Below, piece by piece: positions 46,493 to 60,400 of a DNA stretch of 64,000 nucleotides. The DNA lies in assembly GCA_028751875.1 (NCBI GenBank), contig CM054142.1, positions 222,075 through 286,074 on the forward strand, read 5' to 3'. A model generated the notes under the pieces. It made no database searches, was not told the origin of the DNA, and worked only from the letters and a program-made list of their open reading frames with translations. This DNA is from Rapana venosa (Eukaryota > Mollusca > Gastropoda > Neogastropoda > Muricidae). A program made the position numbers and the translations under genes. The first letter of the stretch is position 1. Each line of letters starts with the position of its first letter.

Positions 46493-47613
46493 CGCTTTGA
46501 CCAATTTATTGTCATTGCCCAAAGTGGCCTATTGACAAGGGGGGTTATACACGACTTTCTTTTGTAAATACAAACAAATACAAGAAAAATCACATGATGC
46601 ATTTAACGTAACGGAAACCAAAAAACCAAAAATGAGCTCTTATGAACGGATACGACTTTAAGTTGTGACGTAAACTCAGTTTCAAAATGAACACAAAGTA
46701 ATAACAAGGATGAACAATAAGAACCAATAAGCAATAACTAAAATAATGAAAAGAACATTCTAGAATGCTATATTAGACCATCCATTGACATTGTATGTGA
46801 AATTTTCAAAAAATATTCTTGCTGGAGACTACAGCGTAATTATAAATGTTTATGTGTTTCACAAAATGCTGGAGTTTACATAATATAAATGTTACTTTAG
46901 TTTAGTCACAAATGTTAAGCTAATTGGAACTTAGCTGTAATTGTCTTAATTTCAGTGCTTCAGCAATAAACTTTGCAACCGATTTGATCACAATATCATC
47001 ATCGGACGATAAGATAGAAAAAATATCTTGCCTTCGGAAAGCTTCTAGATTGAGAACACCACAGTTTTCACGTATGGAAACATATGATTGACAATGAAAC
47101 AGGAAATGCACTTCATCATCAAGAATATGACCACACATAGGGCATGGGAACTGTGTGGACGTCTCAGGTTGAAACCATCTTTTGTTTGCATTGAAGCCCA
47201 GTGTTCTTAGTCGAAATCTTGCATAAACTAGTCGATGCCATTTGTCAGTGACTATTCGAAGATACTTTTCAGCTTGAAAAGCACACTTAAACGAAAAAAA
47301 CCAGCAGTATTTATCTTTACTTTCCATGTCCGAGTGCCAATTTTGTTTAAATGAACAAATGATCTGTCTTTCAATTCAGAAATAAACCCATGCTCGCTAC
47401 CTACTTCCTGAGACAACCACACGATTCCAAAACCATGTTCTGATAAAAACTTTTTAACTTGATATGCCCAATTCTTCTTACCCAGCTCCATTTGTATAAC
47501 CATCATGTCATAAGACTGCCTACATAAACGTGACCCTGGAAGTTTCAGTAGTTTTAGCCAGTATTTAATACACTTAACAGACGTTCTGATGTTTAAAGGA
47601 TATCTTCCCGTTT

Positions 47614-47615
<2 letters not shown>
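46493..47615 (-). mobile_element. 5'-truncated LINE fragment inserted in a GA tract
   Basis: Minus-strand C-terminal part of a non-LTR retrotransposon ORF. It opens mid-protein (ETGRYPLNIRTSVKCIKYWL, near 47610) and continues through KLPGSRLCRQSYDMM and GKKNWAYQVKKFLSEHGFG. It shifts frame near 47310 and ends with the C-terminal zinc knuckle CPMCGHILDDEVHFLFHC (about 47130) before a stop near 46920. A 3' region of about 0.4 kb follows, ending 'aataaattggtcaaagcg' at 46493. Both flanks are 'cagagagag', so the element sits inside a GA microsatellite, with the target duplication indistinguishable from the repeat. Inactive fragment. Confidence 0.82.

Positions 47616-47681
<66 letters not shown>
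47616..47681 (+). repeat. (GA)n microsatellite
   Basis: Uninterrupted GA tract forming the right flank of the LINE fragment. Confidence 0.97.
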
Positions 47682-47684
<3 letters not shown>

Positions 47685-48390
47685 CAAACTTTCTTTTTTT
47701 AACTCTTTAATAATATTAAGAAAAGCCTAGCAACTTCAGATGTCAAGTTTGCTCCTGTTCTCTAAATCATCAGAAGTTGTAACCAGTGAGGTGTGCCCTG
47801 CGCTGTACCAAAATAGATTCCCACCTTGAACTTTGTACCCGGTACACAAGCTAGTACTGTAGCAGTGTTGTTGATCAGTGTGACTCATTGTGTATCCTCT
47901 CAAGTGGAGCATGATGCTTTCAACAGTTATCTGCAGCCTGTATCTCCCATTGTATACAATACTCCTGGGGGGAGGGGGTGAGTGTAAAGCAATGAAACAA
48001 ACAGTTCATCTGTAGTCAACATGCATGCATGTTTTGTGTCTACAGATAGTCTATAGTTATGGTGTGCCTCTGTGTGCATGCCAGTGCATGGGGGAGGGGG
48101 GGACGGACAGAAACTCAGACTATTTGATAAATATCGGAACTCTTAACTGCAGTAAGATACCAATACCAATAAGCTCTTCTTCTCTTGATCATGAAAACGA
48201 ACCCAGCAGTATCTGAGGTAAGCCATATGGTGTTCTGAAGTGATTTTTTATCTAAACCTTTGTACCCAGAACACACACACGTAGTAGTGTTGTTGATCAA
48301 TCAATCTGAGTGACTCATGTCTATTGTCTCAGCCCAGGCACGAGACACTTCCAACCTTATCTGAAACCTCTATCTCCCATTGTGTAGTGT

Positions 48391-48457
48391 ATGCTTGGGA
48401 AAAACAAGGGAGTGCCAGCAAGTGCATCTGTGTGCAACATGCAACTGCATACATGTT

Positions 48458-48495
<38 letters not shown>

Positions 48496-51400
48496 ATGTG
48501 CAATAATGTATGAGACAGTGCAGATGTGAGGGAACGTTTGTGCCACACAGCATTATGTGTACATATGCACAAGGGTAAACAAGTAATGATGTATAACACA
48601 TACACACACACGCACACACAGACACACATCTCAGTGGTGGCGGTTGTCACTGGCACCTACACCAACAGTAGACTGAAACTAAATCTTTTAAAAATATTGT
48701 GGATGATCTGGAGCTCACATCATATACTGCACAGTGCACTTCACCGGTTACTCATTTTTAATGAATAAAGGCACCATTTCCTGAAATCAAAACAACCCCT
48801 ACTCTGTTAACTAGAGGCCATTTTTATGCATGTTCTTTTGACACATTATTGAATTCTATTTTAGTACCTCAGATGAAAACTCACCCCAGGCAGGGGTTCC
48901 CTCCCCTCAATCAATCCAAATCAATGGGCTGAATTAAACAAGTCTCTTCTCACCACCTCACCATTAGTTCTCACTCCCCCAAAACAAACCAGCAAAGTGC
49001 CACAGTTTCAAAAATCAATATTCTTCATTTTGGAGGGGGGATTTCTTTTACATCTGCAATCCCCCCCCCCCCCCCCCCTCTCTTTCTTCAAATGATTTTT
49101 TCTAAGGCAAGGTAGATTGTTATTTTATCCAAGAGCAGTAACAGATCAGCAGTACAGCAGTTAGTATCAACATCATGCCAACCCCTTTCCCCTATATATA
49201 CATGTATCCATTTTAAAGCTTTGTGCCTGTGGCATAAACCCATGCCTCCCCCCCCCCCCTGTGAATCTATCTATAGTTCAAGCCAGCAGCATTTTTATCG
49301 ATCAGCACCCACCCCTTAGAGTACTGGCTCTCTGCCTGCCTGCCTGCCTGCTTGCCTGTCTGTCTTCTTCAGAGAGGGGGATCTAGGAAGCCTGGCAACT
49401 GTCTGCCCAGTGAGCTAGCTAGCTAGCCAGCCATGCTACTGCCGCAGGCTTCTTGTATCTAGCAGGAAAACAGACATTCTCTCCTACCCTCTCTCTCCCC
49501 TTATGGCTGTTACTGTAATGATTTGTGCAATCCAGCCGATATCGATGTCTCAGTATATTCCACAGATTTATCATGTAGCTAGCTTGTGAGGCACTTGCAG
49601 TTGTCCTTCCTATGGACAAGTGAATACCATGTTGTATGGTAAAAAAGCAAGTATTGATATGTTGATGTTTATATTGAACGAGATGGTTCCGATACAGGGT
49701 GGATTTTAACTATGGTAATTGAAGCCACATACATCAATGAGAAGAATGTGTGTGCGAGTGTGTGTGTGTGTGTATGTGTGTGAAACTGCACAAAAGAAAA
49801 AAAAAATTCTATGACCAGTCAAAATTGACACAATTCATAGGTCGATTAAAGAACTTATTCCCATTCACTGCTACCTGAAAAAGTTTTAAAAAAACAAACC
49901 CAACAAAAAACAAAACAAGTGGCTCATCCATCAATAACTTATTGGAGTGGGAGGGAGGGGGGAGGGCTGAAAACCACAAGCACACAATTAGGATGAGACT
50001 GAGACATATGTTCTCTGGTTTGTGTGTGTGTGTGTATGTGCATGTAAATGCATCTTTTGTGTGGATATAACTATAAATTTATAAAAGTATGTGCATGCAT
50101 ACATGTGTGCTTGCTTGGATCTATCCACACATATGAACACAGGTATCGATCTCTATTTCTATGCATGTAAAAACATTATATTATGGTTGATTGCTTTTTT
50201 GTATACTACGTATACATGCACAGAGCTTATGCATCTATACATTTGTATGCATTCATGCATGCAAATTACATGCAATACACTTCTGCTCAGATATTGTAGT
50301 TCATCTTTGCACAAAATTTCTGATTCAACACCCAAGAGACCAAACCAAGACAACAGAATCATAACATACTATGAAAATGTTGCAATAAATATTCAGTCAG
50401 ATCCACCACAGACCTCTTTGAACACTAGCTCGCATTCTGTCAGCACAGACAAGCGCTTGCATAAAACAGGCTGGTCTGCTTTTTATGACCTGAGGCTTTA
50501 TTTTTAGTATTTTGCCATGCTGTGGGTTGTTTTTTTTTCTACTAGCTAGTGGTAGTAGGGAGAATAAAAATAACACACAGCAGTGTGTGAGTTGCTCAAA
50601 AAGAACACATGTATCATTACATGCTTATTTCTGCACATACAGGCAAGCATACACACTATGCACATATACATTTTCACCGACATGCAAGAATACACACACA
50701 CACACACTGTATGCATGCATACATGTACACACACACACAGAAATAAAGATACTATGAGGAGAGAGGCCTCCACACCACACTTAAGTTCTTTCATACATTG
50801 TTTGAACTACACTCAGCTCTTTCATTCTCTGCTATACACCCCCCCCCCCCCCCCCTCCACACACACACACACTAAGCTCTTTCATTCTGTGTTTCAAAAA
50901 AGCAACTGAGGCATAGGCAGGAAAGTGCACATCCCTGTGGCAGACCGATTCCATCTGATCTGGCACTGGGGAGGAAACAGACAAGGCAGGTTGAGGTTGG
51001 CTGCGACTGTGACTCATGTCTTCACTCTCCAAGCACAGACAGCATCCTTAGTCATCTGACAGCATAATCAGTCACACACACATGCGCGTGCGCACACACA
51101 CACACACATATACAGGTCTCCTGGCTGTTACCAGCACAACAGCCAAGCCCACAGTTGCCATTGCCAAACCCACAGACAAAGAACTGGGATTGAAAACTAA
51201 ATGCTCTGATTAAACATCTTTAAAAATGTGACTGACAGTCATTCACATGCAATCTGAATCAAACTATCAAAATCAAATGTAAGTAACTGTGCTCTCTCCC
51301 CGCCGCCCCTCTTATTTTCTGACAGGCAAAATGTGCAGTCTTGTCTGATAGTTTTTTCTTGTATTAACTTTACTCGATAAGATATACATTTTCAAAATTA

Positions 51401-53406
51401 TATCAACCACCCATATTGTCTTACATATTTTGTGTTCAATCTTTGCTTTTTTCCCTTATGATGAACATTTTTAAAAGCTAATAAATACGAATCACCCACA
51501 CTCTTCTTTCTCTCTGAGTCTCTCATCATAAACATATGAACTTGTTTATTCCTTAGACTGAACATTTTCAAAAATATGAATCTCCCAGACCCACACTGAT
51601 TCATTCCCCACCTACCCACCCTACCATCCTGTTAGTATTACATCAACATGATCAAGCGCTGCCATTACAACAGAGCTAATCAGTCCAATTTCTAATCTTC
51701 ACTGGTGCTGTACAAAACCACACACTGGTGAATGTCTCTGATGATTTTTTCATGAGCTGAGCCTGGTGTGTGGTCAGAAGCTTTTGTTACAGTCCTGTGA
51801 CCTGTTCATACACACAGACACAGACACATATACACACACTCTCTCTCTCTCTACCTCTGTATCTGTCACAAAGTGTCAGAGTATGTGATAAGCTGGACAG
51901 CTGCCATCATTCCATCCCCATGACTACCTGATCAATTAATCACGAGTCCCAATTTTAAAATGTAAACTGTCAGTCCCATGAATGTGATAGACGCAGAGAA
52001 AGTGTGAGTGACAATGTGTGCATATATATATGTGTGTGTGTGTGTGTGGTGTGTGTGTGTGCGCGCGCGCGCGCTCATGCATGGGGAAAGGGAGGGAGGG
52101 GGAGGGAGGTGTGTCACATGAATGCAAGTGCCAGTTGTGCAATAAAAAAGATATGGCCACAAATGTGTCTGTATACATACATGTACACATGAATACATCC
52201 AATGCTTATGCACACAAATATAAGCTGGCACACATACATGCCTTACAGTGACACAATTTATTCATGAACTTGGCAACTCATGCATGTACGAGAACCTGTA
52301 CTCTCTAAAATACAGTAAATCATACAGGAAGGAATGAACTTAGCAATCTGCATTCATGAATGTATTAGAAACACCTTGCAAATGTTAAACTGAAACCGAG
52401 AGAGAGAATGAAAGACAGACAGAGAAAGAGAAAGAGAGAGAATCAGACAGACAGACGGAGTGACAGAGAAACAGAAAAATGACAGGAAAACACAGTGGTG
52501 TTTGCGAAAGCTTCCAGGCATGAGACCCAGGGTCTGCTGCGCATATATGTCTGTCATCTGGACAGCCGCTGCTCTGGAGTTGCAGAGGAAAAGTGTCGTG
52601 TGTCACACCCGCTGTCTTATTGATCCTCCCCCAACTTGTATCACGGCCAAGACCTATCGACCATCTGGACTGGCTGGCCGCTCAAGTGGCATAAACCTTC
52701 ACCTAACCACATGCAGAAGGAGAGGAGAAAGAGAACCGTTTGAGAAAAAGGCACCACTTTTCTACTTTCCCCCCAATGGCTATTGAAAACACCTCGACCT
52801 GGAAAGTGGAATGCATCATGCAAGTATGCACACACAATATTTTTCTTTTCTTTTCTTTTTGGGCCGGGGCATGGAGGCAGGATGAGTAATAAAAGCAATG
52901 TGTGTGTGCATGCGCATACAAGTACAAATGTATGCATGTAAACATGCTTGCATGTTATTCATAAGTAAATGCATGCTGGTCATCAAAATAGCTTACTACT
53001 ACAATTTTACTAGTGATAGTTTTACTATCAAAAGCATCTCCTTCCTGCCTTTTTCACAATTCTTGATGTGGTCTCTAAAAGGGTGACATGTCAGAAACAA
53101 GCATAAAGTACTTACACCTTCCCTCTCCAAGTCACAGACTGCACTGGTTTGTGTGATATCCAGTCTGTGTCACTCACATTGGCTATACTATAGCCAGCTT
53201 ACTTTTGTATAAAAGTTGGACAGGTTGTAGTTTAGAAAGTGAGTAAGATGTGAAGTGTATGTTCACATAGGACACCTGCTTCAAGTCTAGACTAAAGGAC
53301 TTGCTGGAAAACGGAGTTGGAACTGTCATGCTGAAACAGGGGAAAATCCCTTCGAAAAGACATGTATCTCAATAGAAATCTGAACAGGTGCCTCAGACAA
53401 CAATCA
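48391..53406. other. Intron-like or intergenic, microsatellite-rich, no gene
   Basis: (TG)n at 48461-48500, (CA)n at 48598-48626, poly-C at 49063-49078, (CCTG)n near 49335-49360, (CA)n near 50692-50745, poly-C at 50838-50853, (TG/CG)n at 52031-52076, and GA-rich at 52398-52445. A GC-richer patch at 52500-52790 has short open frames on both strands but no clear splice-bounded exon. If the exon at 62540-62569 belongs to the reticulon, this is its intron. Confidence 0.5.
52031..52076 (+). repeat. (TG)n-(CG)n alternating tract
   Basis: About 35 bp of TG/GT followed by 'gcgcgcgcgcgcgc'. Strictly alternating purine-pyrimidine over much of its length, the classic Z-DNA-forming pattern. Confidence 0.9.
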
Positions 53407-53418
53407 GTTTACTAGTCT

Positions 53419-53542
53419 TGACTTTTGACTTATGCCTCTTGGTTCCTTGGGGAACATAGGGCTGCAACAACACCCCTCCAATGAACTCAGTTTTGGGAGA
53501 TCCTCTTCAGCTCGGCCCATGTCATTCCGGCTGCCTTTGTTT
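53419..53542 (-). mobile_element. Very short 5'-truncated LINE insertion with 12-bp TSD
   Basis: On minus, the frame KAAGMTWAELKRISQN, a TGA, then VHWRGVVAALCSPRNQEA and a stop (near 53430) is the extreme C-terminus of a non-LTR retrotransposon ORF. Only about 35 codons survive. A short tail 'gtcaaaagtcaa' follows. Identical 12-bp sequences 'gtttactagtct' lie at 53407-53418 and 53543-53554, a target-site duplication. So this is a complete, severely truncated insertion and not a decayed long one. The internal TGA (probably from CGA) postdates or came with the copy. Confidence 0.82.
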
Positions 53543-53841
53543 GTTTACTAGTCTAGTCAATCCAAACAGTTGGCTTTTCCACTTCTCAAATCTATCCCCT
53601 TAAGCCTTTTAGCATAACTTCATTCCGAGTCACTATCTCATTTGAAAGACTACTTAGCTGCCTAAACTTAAATAACTCACCTAAAAGACTATTACTTATC
53701 TGTATAAGCCTTTTATTGGCTAACTCCACCCACATTATTGCTCTCTTTTACAGGTTGGTGCTGTATACTTTTTGTTGTAACTAAACCTATTTTAACATTA
53801 AGCACAGGAAAGCCCCCACCCCCCCATGCTTTCGAACACCC

Positions 53842-54052
53842 AGATTCAAACAAACCACTGTTGGCTGTCGCTCTTTCTCTGTTTCTGGTCCATCCACGTG
53901 GAATGACCTCCCTCTTTCACTTTGCCAAAAGCCTTCACTTGATGCCTTCAAATCCAGCCTCAAAACACACTTATTTCCTACCTGAGACTTTCCCCCTCAT
54001 ATCTGTCCCTAATTTTCAACAGCATCCTTCACCTCCTAAGTGTGTTCGCGAA

Positions 54053-54088
<36 letters not shown>

Positions 54089-54261
54089 CGCGTGCATGTG
54101 TACATGCGTGCATGCGCATGGATTTGAAATCTCTTGTTCATTATGTTTAAGGAGAGTTGCACGCATGTAAATGATTTGAGTGCAAGCGCTTCGATTTGTT
54201 TTGTTTTTTTACAAGATTCAGCGGTATATAAATTCCACATATTATTATTATTATCATTAAA
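53842..54261 (+). mobile_element. LINE (CR1/L2-type) C-terminus and 3' end
   Basis: The plus-strand frame ends with TTVGCRSFSVSGPSTWNDLP, LSL..KPSLDAFKSSLKTHLF and a stop at 53983-53985. This GP..WN.LP...SL..FK..LKTHLF signature is typical of the last residues of CR1/L2-type ORF2. The 3' UTR holds a (TG)n-(CG)n expansion (54055-54094) and ends 'tacaagattcagcggtatat' plus an (ATT)n tail. The 43625-43700 fragment matches this terminus. Confidence 0.8.
54055..54094 (+). repeat. (TG)n-(CG)n tract inside a LINE 3' UTR
   Basis: 'tgtgtgtgtgtgtgtgtgtg' then 'cgcgcgcgcgcg' and further alternating sequence; Z-DNA-prone. Confidence 0.92.
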
Positions 54262-55170
54262 ACAGTGACATGCATGCATGTGTTTGCTTATTCTTTTGTA
54301 ATGGCATCACACATGAGATGTGTTAAGACGTGAAATAAAAGTACTAATACTACTAGAACAACAGTACTATTTACACTTATGCACACACAGACACACTCAC
54401 TCATACTTCCATGCATTTATGTGCTGCCTCGTTTCTCACATAATGTGAAAAGACAAAGAGAAACAGTAAAAATATTAGTATTACTATCGGTTCCACACAT
54501 GTAAAAGCCGTCTCTGCATCAAGTTCATGAGGACTGACACCATGTATGGAGCCTACTAATGCCAAAGATGACTGATGGCCATGCTATGGCATCTACTTAA
54601 CCACTCTTTGCCAGCACATTAATGGTAAAATCATCTCTGCAGTACACCAATTAGTAAACTGCACGTGTCCTCCAGCTTCCCATTAACTGTTCGGGGAAAA
54701 CTGATAGTATGTTTTTACCCATTTAGCAGACTGTGGCTTCAGCCGGTTTTCATACATTGCTTTCGAGGACTGCCTGCTTTTTAAAAATAATAAATGCATC
54801 TTTTATTAACCCCCCCCCCCCCCCCCACCACACACAGAACTTTGGCAATGACAGTAGAATAATGCAAGTAAATAAACCATTATGCAAGCATAAATAAAAT
54901 TGCTACAGAACAGGCATGCCTCAGCAGGCGCGTGCGTCTGTGTGTGTGTGTGTGTACATGCGTGTGTGCGTATGTGCATGTTGTGTGAGAGAGAGTGTGG
55001 ATGCACATGTACATAGGAAATTCCTGTGCAGCCAGTGTCTTGTGTTTATTCATGTGCATTATAACTTTGCCAACCATGAGGGTTAGGGCCGATATCATGT
55101 CCAAGAAAAACAAAGACATGGAAGGTTGTGTGTGTGTGTGTGTGTGTGTGTGTAGAAGTAGTGGAGTGGT

Positions 55171-55204
<34 letters not shown>

Positions 55205-55388
55205 CTAAGTGAGCTGTGTGTTGTGTGGTGAGGTGTTAATAACATGAGCAAGGCTGAGCCAGTGGGCATGCATTTAATTAAAATGATGCAGATGAGCTCT
55301 GGATAAGATAAGTGCATCTGAAGCATGTACATGCAATATATAAACAAGTCTGTAGGTAAAGTGAGAAAGTGTGTGTGTGTGTGTGTTG

Positions 55389-55490
<102 letters not shown>

Positions 55491-57376
55491 CACTCAAGTA
55501 TCCACACATCTCTGCATGTGTGTGGTGTGCATTCATGTGCTCATACATGTAGCCTTTCTCTGAAGCACAGATAGCTAAACATGATGGTTTCATAAATCTC
55601 CAAGCAAGTGACAGAACACGCATCCTTCATGTGCCTGTACTGTGCTGTACAACTAACTACAGCACATGTGTAACCAGTCAGTCCGTCACACATGCACCCT
55701 CTATTCATCTGCACATGAATAATCCAACAATAGCAGCTTGCGTGCAAAAAGTACACAGCAGACTGACACTGACAGTGAGTTTGTCAGCCACGGAATGCTG
55801 GCAGCCAATGCTGCCACCGATTATACATGTGTTTGTTGCCACAAAACACACCAGTACAAAAGGGCACACGCTGTAAGCATTCACACTCAAGATATATGCA
55901 CTTCACTAGCAGCAGCTGTCCCCCTCCCTTCCCCCTTTCCTTTTCACACTCTCTAGCAAGCGTGTGCGCGTACGCGCACACACACACACACTGACACAGA
56001 CAACCAATACACTTAGGACAGCATACAAAAACAAGCAAATTCATACTGGGCAAAATTTACCCAACAGAGAGAGAGAATCACAAGACAGAGCCAAAAAGAG
56101 AGAACAATTGATGAATCAATATGTCTGCCATGATAAAACTGAAATCAGCATTAAAGGGCTTGATTTATGCTGTTTTCTTACTTGTGAATGTTGCTAATGT
56201 ACTGGACTGCTATTAGGGAAAAGTGTGTGCGACAGCGTGTGCATGTGTGTGTGTGTGTGTGTGCATGTGAGAGAGAGAGAGCGAGAGAAGGGGTGGGGGA
56301 GAGGAGAGAGAGAGAAGATTTAGAGACAGAGAGTATGACAATGCTGGGAATAAGCCAATGCACAGTTCTGCAGAAAGCCATTTCCAATGTGTCCTACATA
56401 TGTCTATTTTCTTTTATTTATTTTTATTATTATTTTTTTTTAAAAATACACCTTTCCTTTTCTATGTATTTTTCCTTACACTATCCTTTCCAACTAGTAA
56501 ACACAACAGGCGCTTGCTATTCATAGCATTGTGGAAACTTGATCTTCAAAGATCTCACTGTGCAAACATAAGCTGTTACGCCCTGTTTAACAAGATTATA
56601 AGCATACACTTAATGGTGGTTATAAATACTTTGCATGGGACAGACATATGCATTTGTAGTGAAACGCTTTGATGTGTGCTAGTGTGGCTTTTTGTGAGAA
56701 CAAATAGACAGCCATCATCTATGAAAAATGTTCTTTTTGTTTTGGAATGTACTACAAAAGAAAGTGGGTTTAAAAAAAAAATTTTTGTAGTAAATTCAAA
56801 ATGTTTATCATGATCAGAAAGAAAATCAACATGTATATACCAGCTGAACGTGTTTTCATACATTATACAGTATTTAGTATACTGATGCTGTAATGATGAA
56901 CATTTCTTTCTTTCAACAAAACTTACTTTTTGCTTTGTTTTTGTTAATTTTCACTGAAGCTTCTCAGATGAAAACACTGAACAGAGAGAATTACAGTAAT
57001 TCTTTTTCCACAATTGGCAAATTACCATAAACATCTCCAAAAGGGTTCTTGACAATTTCACTGAAAAGTTGGAGACAGCCGGTTTCTTCTCAGCCCTAGT
57101 ACTAGTTTATGAATGAATATTACAATCAAAACTTCCAAAACTTTTTGGGGGGTTTAAATCGAGAGAAAATCAGTTTTCAATTTCAGAATACATTTATTTA
57201 TAAATGATGTTGCTTTGGGTCTTTCTGACAAGCTATCAACTACACCCCAGAATATTTTCATCAGGGAAACAAGTTAGTACCAAAGAGCTTAACTGGGATT
57301 TTGCATCTGATTTAGGGACTGAGCCATCAACCAACCATCATCACTACTGTAACATAGTAAACTGTTTCATTGTTCT

Positions 57377-57440
57377 GGTGTGTGTGTGTGTGTGTGTGTG
57401 TGGCACGCGCACGTGCGTGCATATGTGCGCGTGCATGTCT
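57377..57440 (+). repeat. (TG)n with CG/CA alternating extension
   Basis: 'gtgtgtgtgtgtgtgtgtgtg' then 'gcacgcgcacgtgcgtgcat', largely alternating purine-pyrimidine. Confidence 0.9.
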
Positions 57441-60400
57441 ACACGTGAGCTCATGTGCATGTGAGTGTACCTGCTTGTATGCATGTGTGCCCAAATTTAC
57501 AAGATACACCCACCTCAGCTGTCTGTTAATATCAGAGACTAAAACTAAGAGCTCTCAGGCAAGTGCCTTTGGTGTAAAAACTCAGCCCTAAAAGCATATC
57601 CTGTTACACCTTCTGTTACTACTGCTTCTACTCCAGTCAGCATCAGTGTGTAACAACATGTGTTAGGAGAGAGTGGGAGGCTTGGGGAGCTAAGGACACT
57701 GTACTCATTTTGGTAATCTTTTTTCCCCCAGCCTTGGGCTGGAGCATCATGCACTTCACTTGTCACTGAACACAAAACGACAATGATGAGTTTGTATTTC
57801 AAATGGTTCCCCTCAGCTGGTTCCACCTGAGCAAGCACACACAAAAGCTCCCACAAAATGCTTGCAAGCAGTCTCCCGCTAGAAATACTCCCCTTCCCTT
57901 CCCCCCAGTCCTGCCTGAGCCAACCACCTGTTCTTTTTACAAAGTGCACTGCTACACTGTACACACAACGTTTTTGCCAAAGTCAATTCTAGATTTGGAA
58001 AACTATTTTGCTGTTATGTAAGACCAGGTTAATGCATTATCTTAAAAAAAAAAATTTTAAAATATGAAAATCCATGGTAACACATCAACATTTACATGCT
58101 CCACAACAGTCAACAGTTTCTCTTTTAGAATATATGTATGTTTGTTTAGATCCCCCCCCTCCTAGCATTCCCACCGAGGCAATTTTCAGTCTTCGAGAAC
58201 TGGGTATAAGTTAACACAAATTATTCATATTCATACTCCCCAAAGTTTTCAGAGCTAGGATAACACACATACCTAATATGTGTGCCTTGGGCCAAATTTG
58301 ATGAGCATGCTTTCTTAATTTATCTAATTTCCAACAACAAAAATCCAATTTGAAATATATCTTTGTCACATGCAAGTTATGGTCACATTCCATGTCCAAA
58401 CTTCAAACACCAAAACTTGCTTCATTTCATACAACATTCATTTGATTTAACGATCATGCAGATCAAATCAAAGCAAAAAGTTCAGGAGGAAAACTACCAA
58501 ACTGCATTCAGTTTGAACATGTTCAACTCGGTTTGAAGTACAATTTACATCTCAAAGCAAGCGCCAAGATTAACAAAAAAACCAACACATTGTATACCGC
58601 ATGGGCCTTCAGCTTCTGCACGACAGTCTTCTCGCTCTATAGCCACAGTCATTCAAAAGTGTGTATATTTATATTCAATTATAAATATAAGTTCAATACA
58701 CTTATGTGCATGTGCATGCAAGGATTCAATTTCATGCAGGTCCTTTACAATAATGGCTGATATCTAGAAGATTTGGGGTGATCTCATTGGCTGTTCACAT
58801 TTCATGAATACAACACAAAGCTGCAACTATTCAAGGTTTTGGGGATATTCTCTATATCCAAGGTTTGAATACTTTTTTCATTTCAGTTGGCGACTGGGAA
58901 AGGATATGTCAACTGGTACTAATGTACGATACTGGTGGGTTGAGGAATACACAGTGACTACATGTAACAAATCCTCTACTGCATGCTTCACATGTGTTGC
59001 GTCATGAATCAAAATTTTGGCACAGTGCCTTTGTACTCTCTATTATGTTTTACCAATTATGATAAAAAGCTGTAATACTTCATCTGTTTTAAGTTCATTG
59101 CTATCCGTCTGCTTTATTGTATTATATGCCCATACCAGTAATTCACACATACAATTTCCTGTATCTAATCCCACAAACACCTCTCCTTTCTATTAAAAAA
59201 GCTCATTTGTGCACAAATTGATAAAAAAAATTGTATTGAATTTTTGACCCAGACACATCACACAAAACAACGAAAGTCCCTGCTTCAACTCCAATAACAC
59301 TTCAACAAGAAAAAGAAATCAGGGCCTGCAATTGTACAAAACAATGAATAATTCCCCCCAAAAGACCCATTTACTTTTTCAAATGGATAAACAGTGGGGA
59401 AAAAACATAAGGGAAAAACTCTGGGGGAAAAAAGAAACTGAAGAGTCTGATGACATCCCAAAACACTGAGACACCAAGCAAAGATCAAGTGTGCCCTATA
59501 TTCAAGTCCTCAGCTTCACTTCAAAATCACTGAACTCCATTTTCTGACAACATGTTACACAAAAAGGGATTTATCTGAAATTCAATTCTGGGGTACAAAC
59601 TTCAATCAGTTCTAAGTCACTCAAACACCAGTACCACTACCCCAAACCATTAACAGCAACAAAATACATTACAAGATGTGAAATGCATGATGCAATGAAA
59701 CAGAGCCCCATGCCACAGACACAAAAACGGGAAGGGAAAAATGTCAAAAATGGAGGTAGATACAAAAGTATGGGGACCATCATTAAGTTTTCCAATCCAA
59801 AACCAGTTCAAATTCCAAGACAAAGACGACTATATGTTAATGACTTCTGTTAATACGATCTTTTAAAAATCACGATGCCAGCAACCAAGGATGACACGAA
59901 ACAACTTACACAAGGAGAGGTCTTCTTCAACGCTAGGTGCTGTTACAGATTACATGTCAGAAACAAAAAGGTCAACAAAAAAGCAAGAGAAACATAAATC
60001 AACAAGAAAAACACCAATCAGGACATGTAGTAACACCTCCAAATTTTCACTGGTTAATTCACTCACAAGTGTAACACCAAGAAAAGGAAGATGCACACTT
60101 AGTACACAAAAAAATCTTTACCTCCTATTTCATCATTTCAGTATACTATAGTCTATACATGGTATCTTGACCCCCAATGGTTAAAGTTGTGCATAAAACA
60201 AAACTATTTCAATCAATAAATTTGTTACCCAATGTACACCCCAATTTCTTGCCAGAATGATAAACCATGCAAAAATAAACCCAGTTCACCTAACAGACCC
60301 AAAAAAGGAGAGTGAACATGCCAGACACAGAGTAGACTGAAAAAGGAGAGGGGCAGAAAAAAGACTGCTGCCATGTTAAAAGTTGAAGACAAAAGGAAAA

